The notes: generated by a model from the letters alone, not told the origin. Numbered from the stretch's first letter, positions 33,441-43,200 are shown. The stretch is 64,000 bases of DNA from Methylocystis echinoides (GCF_027923385.1 NZ_BSEC01000001.1:1376501-1440500); one strand, 5' to 3'. A program made the numbers and translations.

Positions 33441-34895
33441 TCAGGCCAGAATGTCCTTGACGACCTTTCCATAGACGACCGTCGGACGTTCCGCGCGACC
33501 GGATTTCAGATAGATCGTCTTCAGATGGTCCAGTCCGAGAAGTTGCAAGACTGTGGCGTGGACGTCGTAGGTGTCGACGGGGTTCTCGATGGTCTTCAGT
33601 CCGATCTCGTCGGTCTGGCCGTATGTGAAGCCATGTTTCAGGCCGCCGCCTGCGAGCCACTGGGTGTAACCCCACGGGTTGTGGTCACGCCCGTCGCCGC
33701 TCTGGCCGTAGGAGGTGCGGCCGAACTCGGAGGTCCAGACGACGAGCGTGTCATTGAGCAGGCCACGCGCCTCGAGATCGGCCAGGAGGCCGGCGATCGG
33801 TTTGTCGACGGCGCGCGCATGCATGCTGTGGTTCTTTTCCAGCGCGCGATGGGCGTCCCAATTGGCGTCGTCGCCAACGCCCGCGCCTTCGATCGGCCCC
33901 GATACGACCTGGATGAAGCGCACGCCGCGCTCAACCAGACGACGCGCCCGCAGCAGCACGGTGCCGTAGTCCTTCGAGGCGTCGTCATTGAGGCCATAAA
34001 GCGCCTTGGTGGCGTCGGTCTCCTTGGAGAGATCGACGGCTTCCGGCGCGCTCGCCTCCATGCGATAGGCGAGATCATAGGAGCGCGTGCGCGCCTCGAG
34101 TTCGGTGTCCTCCGGATGCGCGGCGGCGCGCAGCTCGTTCAGCTTGCGAAGAAGATCGAGACTGTCGCGCTGCTGCTGAAGACCGATGAGGTCCGGGGGC
34201 GCCTGATGCAGGATCGGCTGCGGGCCGGGACGGAAGGCGGTGCCCTGATAGACCGCCGGGAGAAACCCCGAACTCCAGTTGACAGAGCCGGCCCGCGGCT
34301 CGCGCTTGCCGTTGTAGAGAACGACATAAGGCGGGAGATCGGGGTTGGCGGAGCCCAGCGCATAGGTGATCCAGGCGCCGAGCGACGGACGGCCCGGGCT
34401 CACATCGCCAGTGTTGAGCTTGAGGATAGATATGTCGTGCGTCGCGCCGACGGTGACGCTCGACTTGATGAAGGTGAGCTTGTCGGCGTGTTGCGCGATG
34501 TTCGGAACCCAGTCGGAGAACCAGGCGCCGCTCTCGCCATACTGTTTCCAGCTCCGGTTGGAGGCGAAGAGCTTGCCGACGCCGCCCTGCGTGCTGGTCT
34601 TGATGCCCTTCAGGAAGGATTCGGGAACCTCCTGTCCGTGGAGGCGGACCAGTTCCGGCTTGTAATCATAAAGATCGAGCGTCGACGGCGCGCCGTCCAT
34701 ATGCAGCCAGATCACCGATTTGATCTTGGGCGCGAAATGGGGCTGCTTGGGCGCCAGCGGGTCGATGAAGCCAGCGGCGCTGGCGTCGGGCGCGCCAAAC
34801 CAGCCGCCTCCCGGCAGCATGCCGCTGACGGCGTATCCGCCAAGACCATAGGCTGCGCTGCGCAACCATTCACGACGGGAAGTTTTGATCAGCAT
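33441..34895 (-). CDS. Tat-exported DUF1501 protein
   Basis: This 484-residue protein has a twin-arginine signal (SRREWLRSAAYGLGGYAVSG) and the alkaline-phosphatase/sulfatase-like fold of DUF1501, with motifs KSVIWLHMDGAPSTLDLYDYKP at the start, GATHDISIL, GRPSLGAWITY, VWTSEFGRT and GRDHNPWGYTQW. The fold suggests a metal-dependent hydrolase, but no DUF1501 activity is established to my knowledge. DUF1501 genes are usually paired with DUF1549/DUF1553 genes in Planctomycetes and Verrucomicrobia, and the same pair occurs here. Confidence 0.88.
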   Translation of the reverse strand: MLIKTSRREWLRSAAYGLGGYAVSGMLPGGGWFGAPDASAAGFIDPLAPKQPHFAPKIKSVIWLHMDGAPSTLDLYDYKPELVRLHGQEVPESFLKGIKTSTQGGVGKLFASNRSWKQYGESGAWFSDWVPNIAQHADKLTFIKSSVTVGATHDISILKLNTGDVSPGRPSLGAWITYALGSANPDLPPYVVLYNGKREPRAGSVNWSSGFLPAVYQGTAFRPGPQPILHQAPPDLIGLQQQRDSLDLLRKLNELRAAAHPEDTELEARTRSYDLAYRMEASAPEAVDLSKETDATKALYGLNDDASKDYGTVLLRARRLVERGVRFIQVVSGPIEGAGVGDDANWDAHRALEKNHSMHARAVDKPIAGLLADLEARGLLNDTLVVWTSEFGRTSYGQSGDGRDHNPWGYTQWLAGGGLKHGFTYGQTDEIGLKTIENPVDTYDVHATVLQLLGLDHLKTIYLKSGRAERPTVVYGKVVKDILA

Positions 34896-34924
34896 GGTTG
34901 TTTCCCTGATGTTCGTTGACGTTT

Positions 34925-37285
34925 TCAGAAGCGATAGACGAAGTCGTTCGAGTTCAGCACCGTATGGACGAGGTCGACGAAGGCCGAGGCGCGCAGCGGG
35001 TCGGTCGGCTTGTCTTTCACGCCGATCGGGATGGCCAGCGCGAGCTTGCCGTCCTCAGCCTTTTGCGTGATCGTCTTCTGATGCTGATCCAGGAAGGCGC
35101 GCAGCGCCTCTTTCTCCGGATCGGTCGCCTTGCGCGAGAACAGGATCTGATACAGGCGGTCGATGCGCGCCGACTCGTCCGGGCCGGCTTCGTTGATGAC
35201 CCGGCCGGCGAGCGCCTGCGACCACTGGAAGACCTGATCGCTATTGTAAAGCGTAAGCGCCTGAAGCGGAGTCGTCGTCACGTCGCGCTTGCTGTGGATC
35301 TGCTGCGCATTCGCCATGTCGAAGGTCTCGAGCAGCGGATAGGGCAGGCTGCGGCGCGTGAAGGTGTAGATGCTGCGCCGCGTGTAGTCCTTGGGGTCCT
35401 TGGAGGTCGTCCAGGCCGGATCAGCGTTGAAATTATTGCCCCCGGAGAGGTTGGTTGGCAGGGGCGGGAAGACGCTGGGTCCGCCGATCTGCTCGGTGAG
35501 CTTGCCGGAGGCGGCGAGGATCGAGTCGCGGATCTGCTCTGCCTCGAGCCGCTTGCGCGGGAAGACGGCGAGCAGCTTGTTCTCGGGATCAACCTTGGCG
35601 ACGTCTTCGCGATAGTCCGACGACTGCCGATAGGTCGACGAGAGAAGGATGCTCTTGTGAAGATTCTTGACGCTCCAGCCGTTCTTTACAAAATTGTCGG
35701 CGAGGTAATCGAGCAGCTCCGGATTGGTCGGCTTGTCGCCGGCCTTGCCAAAATCGCTGACCGTGACGACGATTCCCTTGCCGAAATACTGATTCCAGAT
35801 GCGATTGACGAAGACGCGCGCCGTCAAGGGATTGGTCGGGCTTGCGATCCAGTTCGCCAGAGCGGTGCGGCGGCCCGATGAGGTCGCGGTCGGTTTGATG
35901 TCGGGCTTTTCGCTGGTGACGCCTTCGGGGAAGGCGGGCTGAACTTCCTCGAGCGGACGCTCATGATTGCCGCCGAAGAAGATATGGGTCGGCGGCGCGT
36001 CGGGGTGGCCCAGCTCTGTCGCCGTCGTGAAGGTGTTGGCGCCGCGGGTCGGGCGCTTGTCGGCGAATTTCTGCAGCTCCTTGCGCAGCTTGTCGTATTC
36101 TTCCCATTTCTTGACGATCTCGGGGCTATGCTCCGGCGCGTTCTTGTCCTCGGCGGCATAGATCAGGAAGGCGGCGAGCTGCGGCTGGTCGGTGACGGCG
36201 TCGAGGCGGTGATTCACCCAGCGGTCGAGCGCATTCCACTGATCCTTCGGCTTGAAAATGGACTCGCGGCTGTCGGTGAGATAACGCTCCTTGTGATATT
36301 TCAGCGCTGCGTCATGGACGGAATCGATGATCGCTTTCTGCTTGGCGCGGATGTCCTTCGTCAGTTCGTCATAGGCGGCCTGCGCCTTCTCGAAGGCGAG
36401 CTCCTGGTCGCCCTTCTTTGCGGGGGCCTTTTCCTCGAAAGCCGTATTGGCGAAGAAGGCCTGCAGCGAATAATAATCTTTTTGCGTGAATTTATCGGTC
36501 TTGTGATTATGGCAGCGCGCGCAGCCGACCGTTGTGCCGAGAATAGCCTGACCGACGGTGTCGACCATGTCGGTGGTGATCTGATATTTGCGCTGGACCA
36601 GATCGCGCGAATTGCTGTTGTCCGGGTAGCCGGCAAGAAAGCCGGTGGCGACCAGAACATTCTGATCGCCCGGCGCGATCTCGTCGCCTGCGATCTGTTC
36701 CTGCAGGAAGCGCGCATATGGTTTATCCTCGTTGAAGGACTTGATCACATAGTCGCGATAGCGGAATAGGTTGGGTCGGGTGCTGTCGTTCTGGAAGCCG
36801 GTCGAATCCGCGTAACGGGCAAGATCGAGCCAAAGGCGCGCCTGCCGCTCGCCATAACGCGGCGAGGCGAGCAGGCGTTCGACGAGCTTCTCATACGCGT
36901 CGGCGCTCTGGTCATTGACGAAGGCGTCGACTTCGTCGGGGGTTGGCACCACTCCCCAGGCGTCGAGCGTGGCGCGACGGATGAAGGTCGCGCGATCGGA
37001 GTCCAGCGACGGCGTCAGCGATTTGGCTTCGATCTTCGCGAGGACGAAGGCGTCAACGGGCGTGCGCACCCATTCCTTCTGCTTCACGATGGGCACAAAT
37101 TGCGCCTGCACGGGTTGCCAGGACCAGTGCGGCTTCGAAGCAGGCTTTGGCGCCTCGGCGCTCGAGGCGGCTGTCGTATTTGGAGCGGCGGCGACGGGAG
37201 CCTGCGGCTCGGCAGCGACGGCGAGCGCAGCGGCTGAAACGCTCAAAAACATGGTGAGATAAGCTTTTTTCGCGGTCGATGTCAT
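34925..37285 (-). CDS. DUF1549/DUF1553 protein with c-type haem motif
   Basis: This 786-residue exported protein has a signal peptide (to AALAVAAEPQ). A DUF1549 domain spans about residues 55-270 (PVDAFVLAKIEAKSLTPSLD, RRATLDAWGVVPTPDEV, SPRYGERQARLWLDLARYAD) and contains VGCARCHNHKTDKF near residue 254, a CxxCH haem site. A DUF1553 domain spans about 470-770 (LANWIASPTNPLTARVFVNR, IWNQYFGKGIVVTVSDFG, RKRLEAEQIRDSIL). These are the planctomycete-type domains of uncharacterised redox or degradative systems. It is the first gene of the nine-gene operon, and an inverted repeat lies about 80 bases upstream. Confidence 0.88.
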   Translation of the reverse strand: MTSTAKKAYLTMFLSVSAAALAVAAEPQAPVAAAPNTTAASSAEAPKPASKPHWSWQPVQAQFVPIVKQKEWVRTPVDAFVLAKIEAKSLTPSLDSDRATFIRRATLDAWGVVPTPDEVDAFVNDQSADAYEKLVERLLASPRYGERQARLWLDLARYADSTGFQNDSTRPNLFRYRDYVIKSFNEDKPYARFLQEQIAGDEIAPGDQNVLVATGFLAGYPDNSNSRDLVQRKYQITTDMVDTVGQAILGTTVGCARCHNHKTDKFTQKDYYSLQAFFANTAFEEKAPAKKGDQELAFEKAQAAYDELTKDIRAKQKAIIDSVHDAALKYHKERYLTDSRESIFKPKDQWNALDRWVNHRLDAVTDQPQLAAFLIYAAEDKNAPEHSPEIVKKWEEYDKLRKELQKFADKRPTRGANTFTTATELGHPDAPPTHIFFGGNHERPLEEVQPAFPEGVTSEKPDIKPTATSSGRRTALANWIASPTNPLTARVFVNRIWNQYFGKGIVVTVSDFGKAGDKPTNPELLDYLADNFVKNGWSVKNLHKSILLSSTYRQSSDYREDVAKVDPENKLLAVFPRKRLEAEQIRDSILAASGKLTEQIGGPSVFPPLPTNLSGGNNFNADPAWTTSKDPKDYTRRSIYTFTRRSLPYPLLETFDMANAQQIHSKRDVTTTPLQALTLYNSDQVFQWSQALAGRVINEAGPDESARIDRLYQILFSRKATDPEKEALRAFLDQHQKTITQKAEDGKLALAIPIGVKDKPTDPLRASAFVDLVHTVLNSNDFVYRF

Positions 37286-37365
37286 TTTTCGAGCCTCTGA
37301 CCTCTGATTTCCATGGTGGATCGATGCGTTCGGGCAAGCCGAAAGGTTGCTGAACAGTAACCGAC

Positions 37366-37390
37366 TAAATCGGTAAAGTATACCGGTTTA
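37366..37390. promoter_or_regulatory. Operator-like inverted repeat upstream of the redox operon
   Basis: TAAATCGGTA and TACCGGTTTA are inverted with a 5-base spacer and one mismatch. The dyad lies 81 bases before the DUF1549/DUF1553 start. The half-site ACCGGTTT recurs at 38833-38840, just upstream of the Rrf2 gene at 38368-38817, which makes that Rrf2 protein the likely ligand. Confidence 0.6.
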
Positions 37391-37771
37391 ATATAAAAAT
37401 ATGCGGCTGTGTCGAACGCGACACGCCATCGCGTAAAGCAATGAAAATGAGAGATATTCGCGGGCGGACGGGGCGCCGATCGGCGCGGCGTTACGACGAT
37501 GCCGGTGGCGAGAGGCGTCGATGGGCCGTTGTCGCCGAGTCGGCGGCCCATCCCTCTCGGGCGAATCTTGCCACAGGCGTATAGTTGAACATCTCGCCAA
37601 GCCCGCCCGTCATCCGCGAGAGGTCAGTCCTGAAAACGCTGAAACGAGCGCCGATATGCGTTCGCTTTCTTTTGCTCAAAATACGCAAACGATCCTGGAT
37701 AGGCGCAAAGGCGGGAGCGTTGACATCGCGTCCCATCAAAATTGGCGGGCGCTGCGCCTGCCTTGGCTAGA

Positions 37772-37799
37772 CAACATACAAAAATACTATGAATATAGC
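37772..37799 (+). promoter_or_regulatory. Promoter with shared CATACAAA spacer motif
   Basis: CAACAT (37772) and TATAGC (37794) are 16 bases apart with the spacer ACAAAAATACTATGAA. It aligns base for base with the promoters at 20507 and 39653 and precedes the SH3-protein gene. Confidence 0.5.
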
Positions 37800-37829
37800 G
37801 CTGCTTATCGCGCTGTCTGGGAGGCGCCA

Positions 37830-38258
37830 ATGAAACATGTCACCTTCGCCCTCGTCCTGTCCGTCGCCGTTATTTCCACGGCGCAGGCAGCCCCGGGTTG
37901 CATCTATACCGACTCTTATCTCTTCACCAACCCGTCCTATCTCGGCGGGCTTATCGGCACCATTCCGGCGCCGGCGCCGGTGGAAGTTGTTCGGAAGGGC
38001 AAGAAATGGAGCATCGTCTCCTATGATGGCGAGTCCGGCTACGTGAAGACATCTCATCTCTCTCCGCGCTCCGGCGCACGCGCCGATCCGCCACCGGTGG
38101 TTTACGACCAGTCCGTCGCGGGCCAGTATCCCGCCTTCTCGTCCAGTCCGAACAGCTTCCTGGGCTTCACCTCCAATTGGACGAGTCGAACCAACTGGAA
38201 TCGGGAAAGCTCCATTCCGGCGGACGACCCCTCCTGGGCGGCCTGTGGCGCGCGCTGA
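37830..38258 (+). CDS. Exported SH3-like domain protein
   Basis: This 142-residue protein has a signal peptide (MKHVTFALVLSVAVISTAQA) and a bacterial SH3-type segment (VEVVRKGKKWSIVSYDGESGYVKTSHLSP). Such domains bind peptidoglycan or proteins. Two cysteines (PGCIYTD near the mature N-terminus and AACGAR at the very end) may form a disulphide. The C-terminal half is Ser/Asn/Pro-rich. GGAGGCG precedes the ATG, and a shared promoter motif lies 31-58 bases upstream. The exact role is unknown. Confidence 0.7.
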   Translation: MKHVTFALVLSVAVISTAQAAPGCIYTDSYLFTNPSYLGGLIGTIPAPAPVEVVRKGKKWSIVSYDGESGYVKTSHLSPRSGARADPPPVVYDQSVAGQYPAFSSSPNSFLGFTSNWTSRTNWNRESSIPADDPSWAACGAR

Positions 38259-38367
38259 AATGAGTGACGCCGCACTCGCGCACATGCTGAGGCGCGCCAT
38301 GCACGGGCGCGAGGGGGGAGACTTCGCCTGAGTGGTCGTTCAAGCGTGACGCGAAACCGTCACGCGC

Positions 38368-38817
38368 CTAGATGTGCCACATGAAGGGGCCGTCGGCGGC
38401 GGCGGAGATCGCGCGCATGCTGGCGATATTGAAGTTGTCCAGGACGCTCGCGAGCGCAATCTTCGCGTCCAGCATGATCAGACGAATGGCGCAATACTCG
38501 GGATCGCGGCAGTCCTCACATGGGCGGAAAGGGGAATGGTTGGCGCAGGAGATGGGCGCCAGCGTGCCGTCGATCACGCGAACGACATCTCCCACCGAGA
38601 TATCAGTTGCGGGACGTGCGAGCGAATAGCCGCCGCCCTTGCCCATTTTGGACTCGACGAGCCCCGCGACGCGCAGCTCGCATAAAATCGTATCGAGAAA
38701 CTTTTTCGGAATGTTTTCCGCCTCGGCGATGTCCCGAATGCCGACCGATTGCCCCGGTCGATAATCTGCAAGATGCGCGAGCGCCTTCAGCGCATATTTG
38801 GCCTTGTTCGTCAGCAT
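38368..38817 (-). CDS. Rrf2-family transcriptional regulator with Fe-S cysteines
   Basis: This 149-residue protein has the Rrf2 winged helix (MLTNKAKYALKALAHL and LDTILCELRVAGLVESKMGKGGGYSLARP) and a four-cysteine cluster (CANHSPFRPCEDCRDPEYC) suited to an Fe-S centre. It resembles the Rrf2 protein at 22888-23322 over its whole length, and the spacing of the cysteines is conserved. A half-site ACCGGTTT just upstream also occurs in the palindrome before the redox operon, which suggests control of both. A redox or nitric-oxide signal is plausible. Confidence 0.9.
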   Translation of the reverse strand: MLTNKAKYALKALAHLADYRPGQSVGIRDIAEAENIPKKFLDTILCELRVAGLVESKMGKGGGYSLARPATDISVGDVVRVIDGTLAPISCANHSPFRPCEDCRDPEYCAIRLIMLDAKIALASVLDNFNIASMRAISAAADGPFMWHI

Positions 38818-38894
38818 TTATCGACCTTCCGAACCGGTTTGGCCTCGAACGTCGCGCAGGCTCCGCGAGTTGGCGACGCAAGCGAACCGGCGCG

Positions 38895-39512
38895 TCAAAA
38901 GGCGTCCTTTCTGGCGTCGGGCTCGTAGGAAATGACCAGATAGGCGACGACCGGTTCCGAATGGAGATTGCGATAGCTATGGGGAACGTCCGCAAGAAAA
39001 TCGATGGCGTCGCCGGCCATGAGCGTTTGCGCCGCCTCTCGACCGACGGTCACTTCGAGCGAGCCGTTGGCGACGACAAGGTTTTCCTTTGTTCCCGGCG
39101 CATGCGCCTCGACATGATGTCGATGACCGGGCGCGATCTCGATCTCGTAGAACTCGACCGGGCGAGCTGAATCATAAGGGAACAGCGGCCGGGTCTTGAA
39201 GTTCCCGTCATGTGAGGTCACGCTTTGGCGCTGGTTGTTTCTGACAACCAGAACGTCGCGGCGGCCCGTCGACGCGACGAGACTCCCGAAGGGGATGCCA
39301 AGCGCGTTGGCGATGCGCCATAGATGATTGATCGTCGGAGTGACCGCGCCCTCCTCGATCCGCAGCAATTCCGCCGGATCGATTCCGCTCAACTCGGCCA
39401 GTCGCTCGAATGAGTGACCCTTCTGTGCAATCAGCTGACGCAAACGCTTTGCGATTGTCGCTGCAACGGCGCCTTCGGCGCCGGCCTTGGCCCGGTGGCG
39501 GCCCTCTGTCAT
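38895..39512 (-). CDS. XRE-family regulator with C-terminal cupin
   Basis: This 205-residue protein has an N-terminal helix-turn-helix (RLRQLIAQKGHSFERLAELSG and LRIEEGAVTPTINHLWRIANAL) and a C-terminal cupin sensor (HRHHVEAHAPGTKENLVVANGSLEV and AGDAIDFLADVPHSYRN). This two-domain class senses small metabolites and usually represses nearby catabolic or efflux genes. The start at MTEGRH leaves room for the perfect palindrome 16-33 bases upstream, its likely autoregulatory site. It is divergent from the haem-binding-protein gene. Confidence 0.88.
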   Translation of the reverse strand: MTEGRHRAKAGAEGAVAATIAKRLRQLIAQKGHSFERLAELSGIDPAELLRIEEGAVTPTINHLWRIANALGIPFGSLVASTGRRDVLVVRNNQRQSVTSHDGNFKTRPLFPYDSARPVEFYEIEIAPGHRHHVEAHAPGTKENLVVANGSLEVTVGREAAQTLMAGDAIDFLADVPHSYRNLHSEPVVAYLVISYEPDARKDAF

Positions 39513-39527
39513 GTCTATAATTCCTAT

Positions 39528-39545
39528 CATCTAAACATTTAGATG
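39528..39545. promoter_or_regulatory. Operator palindrome of the XRE-cupin regulator
   Basis: CATCTAAA-CA-TTTAGATG is a perfect 8-bp inverted repeat with a 2-base centre, placed immediately upstream of the regulator gene in the divergent intergenic region. XRE-cupin proteins commonly bind such short palindromes. Confidence 0.7.
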
Positions 39546-39652
39546 CATTTTTGGGGTGCGGTCAAGTCCTTTCCTTTTTCAGGAAATATCACGATGATAC
39601 AGCATCAAGATGAACATTGCTGACGGTCCTCGCCCCGCCGCCTTGTGCTTTG

Positions 39653-39680
39653 AAGCATACAAAGATAGTATAAATATGAT
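39653..39680 (+). promoter_or_regulatory. Promoter with shared CATACAAA spacer motif
   Basis: AAGCAT (39653) and TATGAT (39675) are 16 bases apart with the spacer ACAAAGATAGTATAAA, aligning with the promoters at 20507 and 37772. It lies 38 bases before the haem-binding-protein start. Confidence 0.5.
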
Positions 39681-39717
39681 CCCCATGATCCCGGGGACCG
39701 AGTTTGGAGATAATTCA

Positions 39718-40212
39718 ATGGCTTTCCGATTTGCGCCCCTCGTGAGCGGCCTCGCCGCCGCCGCTGTCTGCGCTTCTTCCGCCAGCGCCGAACTGCTGAC
39801 GCTGAAGGCTCTGTCAGCGCCGATAGCGCTCAGCATCGCGCAGAACGCCTATGAGTCCTGCCTGCAGCAGGGCTACCACGTGTCCGTGACCGTCGTTGGT
39901 CTGGAGGGCCAGCCGCTCGTCTCTTTGCGCGGCGACAACACCTCGCCGCATACAATCGAGAACAGCCTGCGCAAGGCGTACACCTCGCGCACCTTCCGCG
40001 TGCCGTCAGGTGAATTCGCGCAGCGCGTCAAGGACAATCCCACCTCCGGCCAGGTGCATCTCGCCAATGTCGTCGCGGCGCAGGGCGCGCTGCCCATCAA
40101 GACCGGAGACGTCGTGATCGGCGCCGTCGGCGTTTCCGGCGCGCCGGGCGGCGAAAAGGACGAAGCCTGCGCGAAATCCGCGATCGACAAGGTCGTCGAT
40201 CAACTCAAGTGA
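39718..40212 (+). CDS. Exported GlcG/HbpS-like (DUF336) haem-binding protein
   Basis: This 164-residue protein has a signal peptide (MAFRFAPLVSGLAAAAVCASSASA) and the GlcG/HbpS fold, seen in ALSIAQNAYESCLQQGYHVSVTVVGLEG, the RKAYTSRTFRVPSGEF block and GDVVIGAVGVSGAPGGEKDEACAKSAI. Related secreted proteins bind haem or cobalamin, or sense redox state. GGAG lies about 10 bases before the chosen ATG, and upstream in-frame Mets give no signal peptide. It is divergent from the XRE-cupin regulator, which may control it. Confidence 0.8.
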   Translation: MAFRFAPLVSGLAAAAVCASSASAELLTLKALSAPIALSIAQNAYESCLQQGYHVSVTVVGLEGQPLVSLRGDNTSPHTIENSLRKAYTSRTFRVPSGEFAQRVKDNPTSGQVHLANVVAAQGALPIKTGDVVIGAVGVSGAPGGEKDEACAKSAIDKVVDQLK

Positions 40213-40260
40213 ATGCACGCGCGCGCACAGATGGAGGCGGCGCCCGGCGTCGCCTTTTTT

Positions 40261-43200
40261 TCATCTTTCCACCAGGGTCGGCGCCGCCGCGCCGCGCATC
40301 TGGGCGACGAAACGCTCGAGGCGTTCGACGTAGAGAAAGACGACGGGCGTCGTGTAAAGCGTCAGCAATTGACAGACGCATAATCCGCCGATGATGGCGA
40401 CGCCGAGTGGCTGCCGCAATTCCGCGCCTTCGCCGGAACCCATGGCGAGCGGCGCCGCGCTTGCGATGGACACGAGAGTCGTCATCAATATGGGCCTGAA
40501 GCGATCCGAACAGGCCAGGATGATCGCCGCCTCGGCGTCCTTCCCGCCGGCGATGGACTGGAGCGCGAAATCCACCAGCAGAATCGCGTTTTTCATGACA
40601 ATGCCGATGAGGAGCAGAACGCCGATCATGGCGACGACGCTGAAGTCCGTGGCATTGAGCATGAGCGCGGCGAGCGCGCCAAGACCGGCCGAGGGCAGCG
40701 TCGACAGAATGGTGAGCGGCTGAAAGAAGCTTTCATAAAGAACGCCAAGAACGATGTAGACCGCCGCGAGAGCCGCCGCGACCATGAAGGGCTGATTGGC
40801 GAGCGCCTCCTGATAGCTTGCCGCCGTACCGGCGAAGGCGCCGTGTATCGCGGCCGGCGCGCCGATTTTCGCCATCGTGTCGCGGATCGCGGTCGCCGCA
40901 TCGCTCAGCGATTTGCCCGGAGCGAGGTTGAAGGAGATCGTCACTGCGGCGAAATGGCTCTGGTGGTTGATCTGCATGGGTGTCGGCCCGGCGTTGAGCG
41001 ACGTGAACGCAGCGAGCGGAATCATGCGTTCGGCTGCGCCAGCCTCGGCGGCGGTCCCGATATAGAGCTCGGAGAGCGCCTCCGGCGACCCCCGGAATCG
41101 CGGCGCCAGCTCCATCACGACGTGATACTGATTGAGCGGCTCGTAAATGGTCGAGACCTGGCGCTGACCGAAGGCGTCATAAAGCGTGTTGTCCACCTGG
41201 CTGGCGGAGAGATTGAGCCGGGAGGCCTTCTCGCGGTCGACGACGACATCCGTCCGCAGACCCTTGTCCTGTTGATCGGAGTTGACATCCGCGAGCGCCG
41301 GGTTGCGACGCAAGGCGTCGGCGACGCGCGGCGCCCATTGCCGCAGGGCGTCGAGATCGTCGGCGAGAAGCGCATATTGAAACAGCGCATTGCTGGGGCG
41401 TCCGCCGATGCGAATGTCCTGAACTGATTGCAGGAAGAGTTGGGCCCCGGCGATCTGGGAGAAGCGCGGGCGCAGGCGCGCGACGATCTTCTCGGCAGAG
41501 AGGCGGCGCTTCTCGAGCGGTTTCAGCGTGACAAGAATATCGGCGACATTCACCGCGCCGCCGGGACCGAAGCCGCCGCCGATGGAGCCGGTCGCGGATT
41601 CCACGCCGGGGTCGCTGGCGAGGATTGCAATGAACTGGTCGAGCTTGTTCTTCATCACGGCGAAGGAGACGCTCTGGTCCGCAACGATCGCCCCGCGCAT
41701 CCGGCCGGAGTCCTGAACGGGGAAGAATCCTTTCGGGATGATGAGGAAGAGATAATAATTGACGCCCATCAGGACGACGAGCGACGCCAGCGTCGCGCGT
41801 CTGTGGCGGACTGTGACAATCAGGCTCATGTGATAGGCTGACTTGAGCCAGTTGAGGCCCTTCTCGAAGAGATCGAGCAGGCGGGGCCGGCGTCGGCGCA
41901 GATGCTCGGGCAGCAGGTGGAAGCACATCATCGGCGCGGCCGCGACCGAGAGGATGAGGGACACCAGAACGGCGAGCGCAAGCGTTGCGGCAAATTCCCG
42001 CATCATCTTTCCGATAATGCCGCCCATGAACATGATCGGCAGAAACACCGCCACGAGCGAGAGAGACATGGCAAGAACGGTGAAGGCGACCTGTCGCGCG
42101 CCGAGCGCCACCGCACGCGCGCGGGGTGCGCCATTTTCGATGAGCCGCACGACATTCTCGACCACCACGATCGCGTCGTCGACGATGAAGCCGGTCGCGA
42201 TGGTGAGCGCCATCAGGGAAAGATTGTTCAGGCTGTAATTGAGAAGATACATGCCCGCGAGGGCGCCGAGCAATGAGACGACCACGCAGACTGTCGGAAT
42301 CGTTGTCGCGGCCCGGTTGCCGAGGAACACGTAGACGACGGCGACGACGAGGAAGATGCTCAAGGCCAGAGTCGCCTCGATTTCGTGCAGGGAGGCTCGA
42401 ATGGTCAGGGTCCGGTCCTGCACAATGTGCATCTCCGCATCGGCGGGCAGGGCCGCATTGAGCGGCTTCATCAGCGCCCGGATGCGATCGACGACCTCGA
42501 TGAAATTGGCGCCGGGCTGACGATAGATCTGGATCTGCACGCCCGCGCGGCCGTTGCTCGAGCCGAAATTGCGTTCGTCCTCGACCGCATCGACGACCTC
42601 CGCCACATCCTGAAGCCGGATCGCCGCGCCGTTCCGGTATCCGACGATCACCCCGGCGTAGTCTTTGGCGCTGCGCGACTGGTCGTTGGCGTAGATCTGG
42701 TAATGGCGGTCGCCGGCGTCGATCGCGCCCTTTGGCCCGTTGTGGTTCGTCGCGCCGAGCGCGCGCCGGACGGTTTCGAGCGACACCCCATATTGAAAGA
42801 GCCTGTTGGGATTGACTTCGACCCGCACGGCGGGCAGCGCGCTGCCGCCGACGGTGACCTGGCCGACGCCCTCGATCTGTGCGAATTTCTGCTGGAGGAT
42901 ATTGGAGCCGACTTCGAAGAGATCGCCGATCTGCAGGCGCTCGGATGTCAGCGAAATGATGATGACGGGCACTTCCGCCGGATTCGCCGTGCGGAAAGTC
43001 GGGTTGCTGCGCAGGGTGGTCGGGAGATCGGCGCGGGCCGCGGCGATCGCCGCCTGAATGTCGCGCTGAGCCCCGTCGATATTGCGGTCGAGATCGAATT
43101 GAAGATTGATGCGGGTCGAGCCGACGGAACTCGAGGAGGTCATTTCCGTGACCCCGGCAATCTGTCCGAGCCGCCGCTCGAGCGGCGTTGCGACCGAAGA

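Larger units (their letters stand above)
37286..37829. other. Divergent regulatory region, no gene
   Basis: This 544-base gap between the redox operon (minus) and the SH3 gene (plus) holds the operator-like palindrome at 37366-37390, an AT-rich patch around 37385-37405, and the CATACAAA promoter at 37772-37799. Short frames inside it are unconvincing. Confidence 0.5.
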
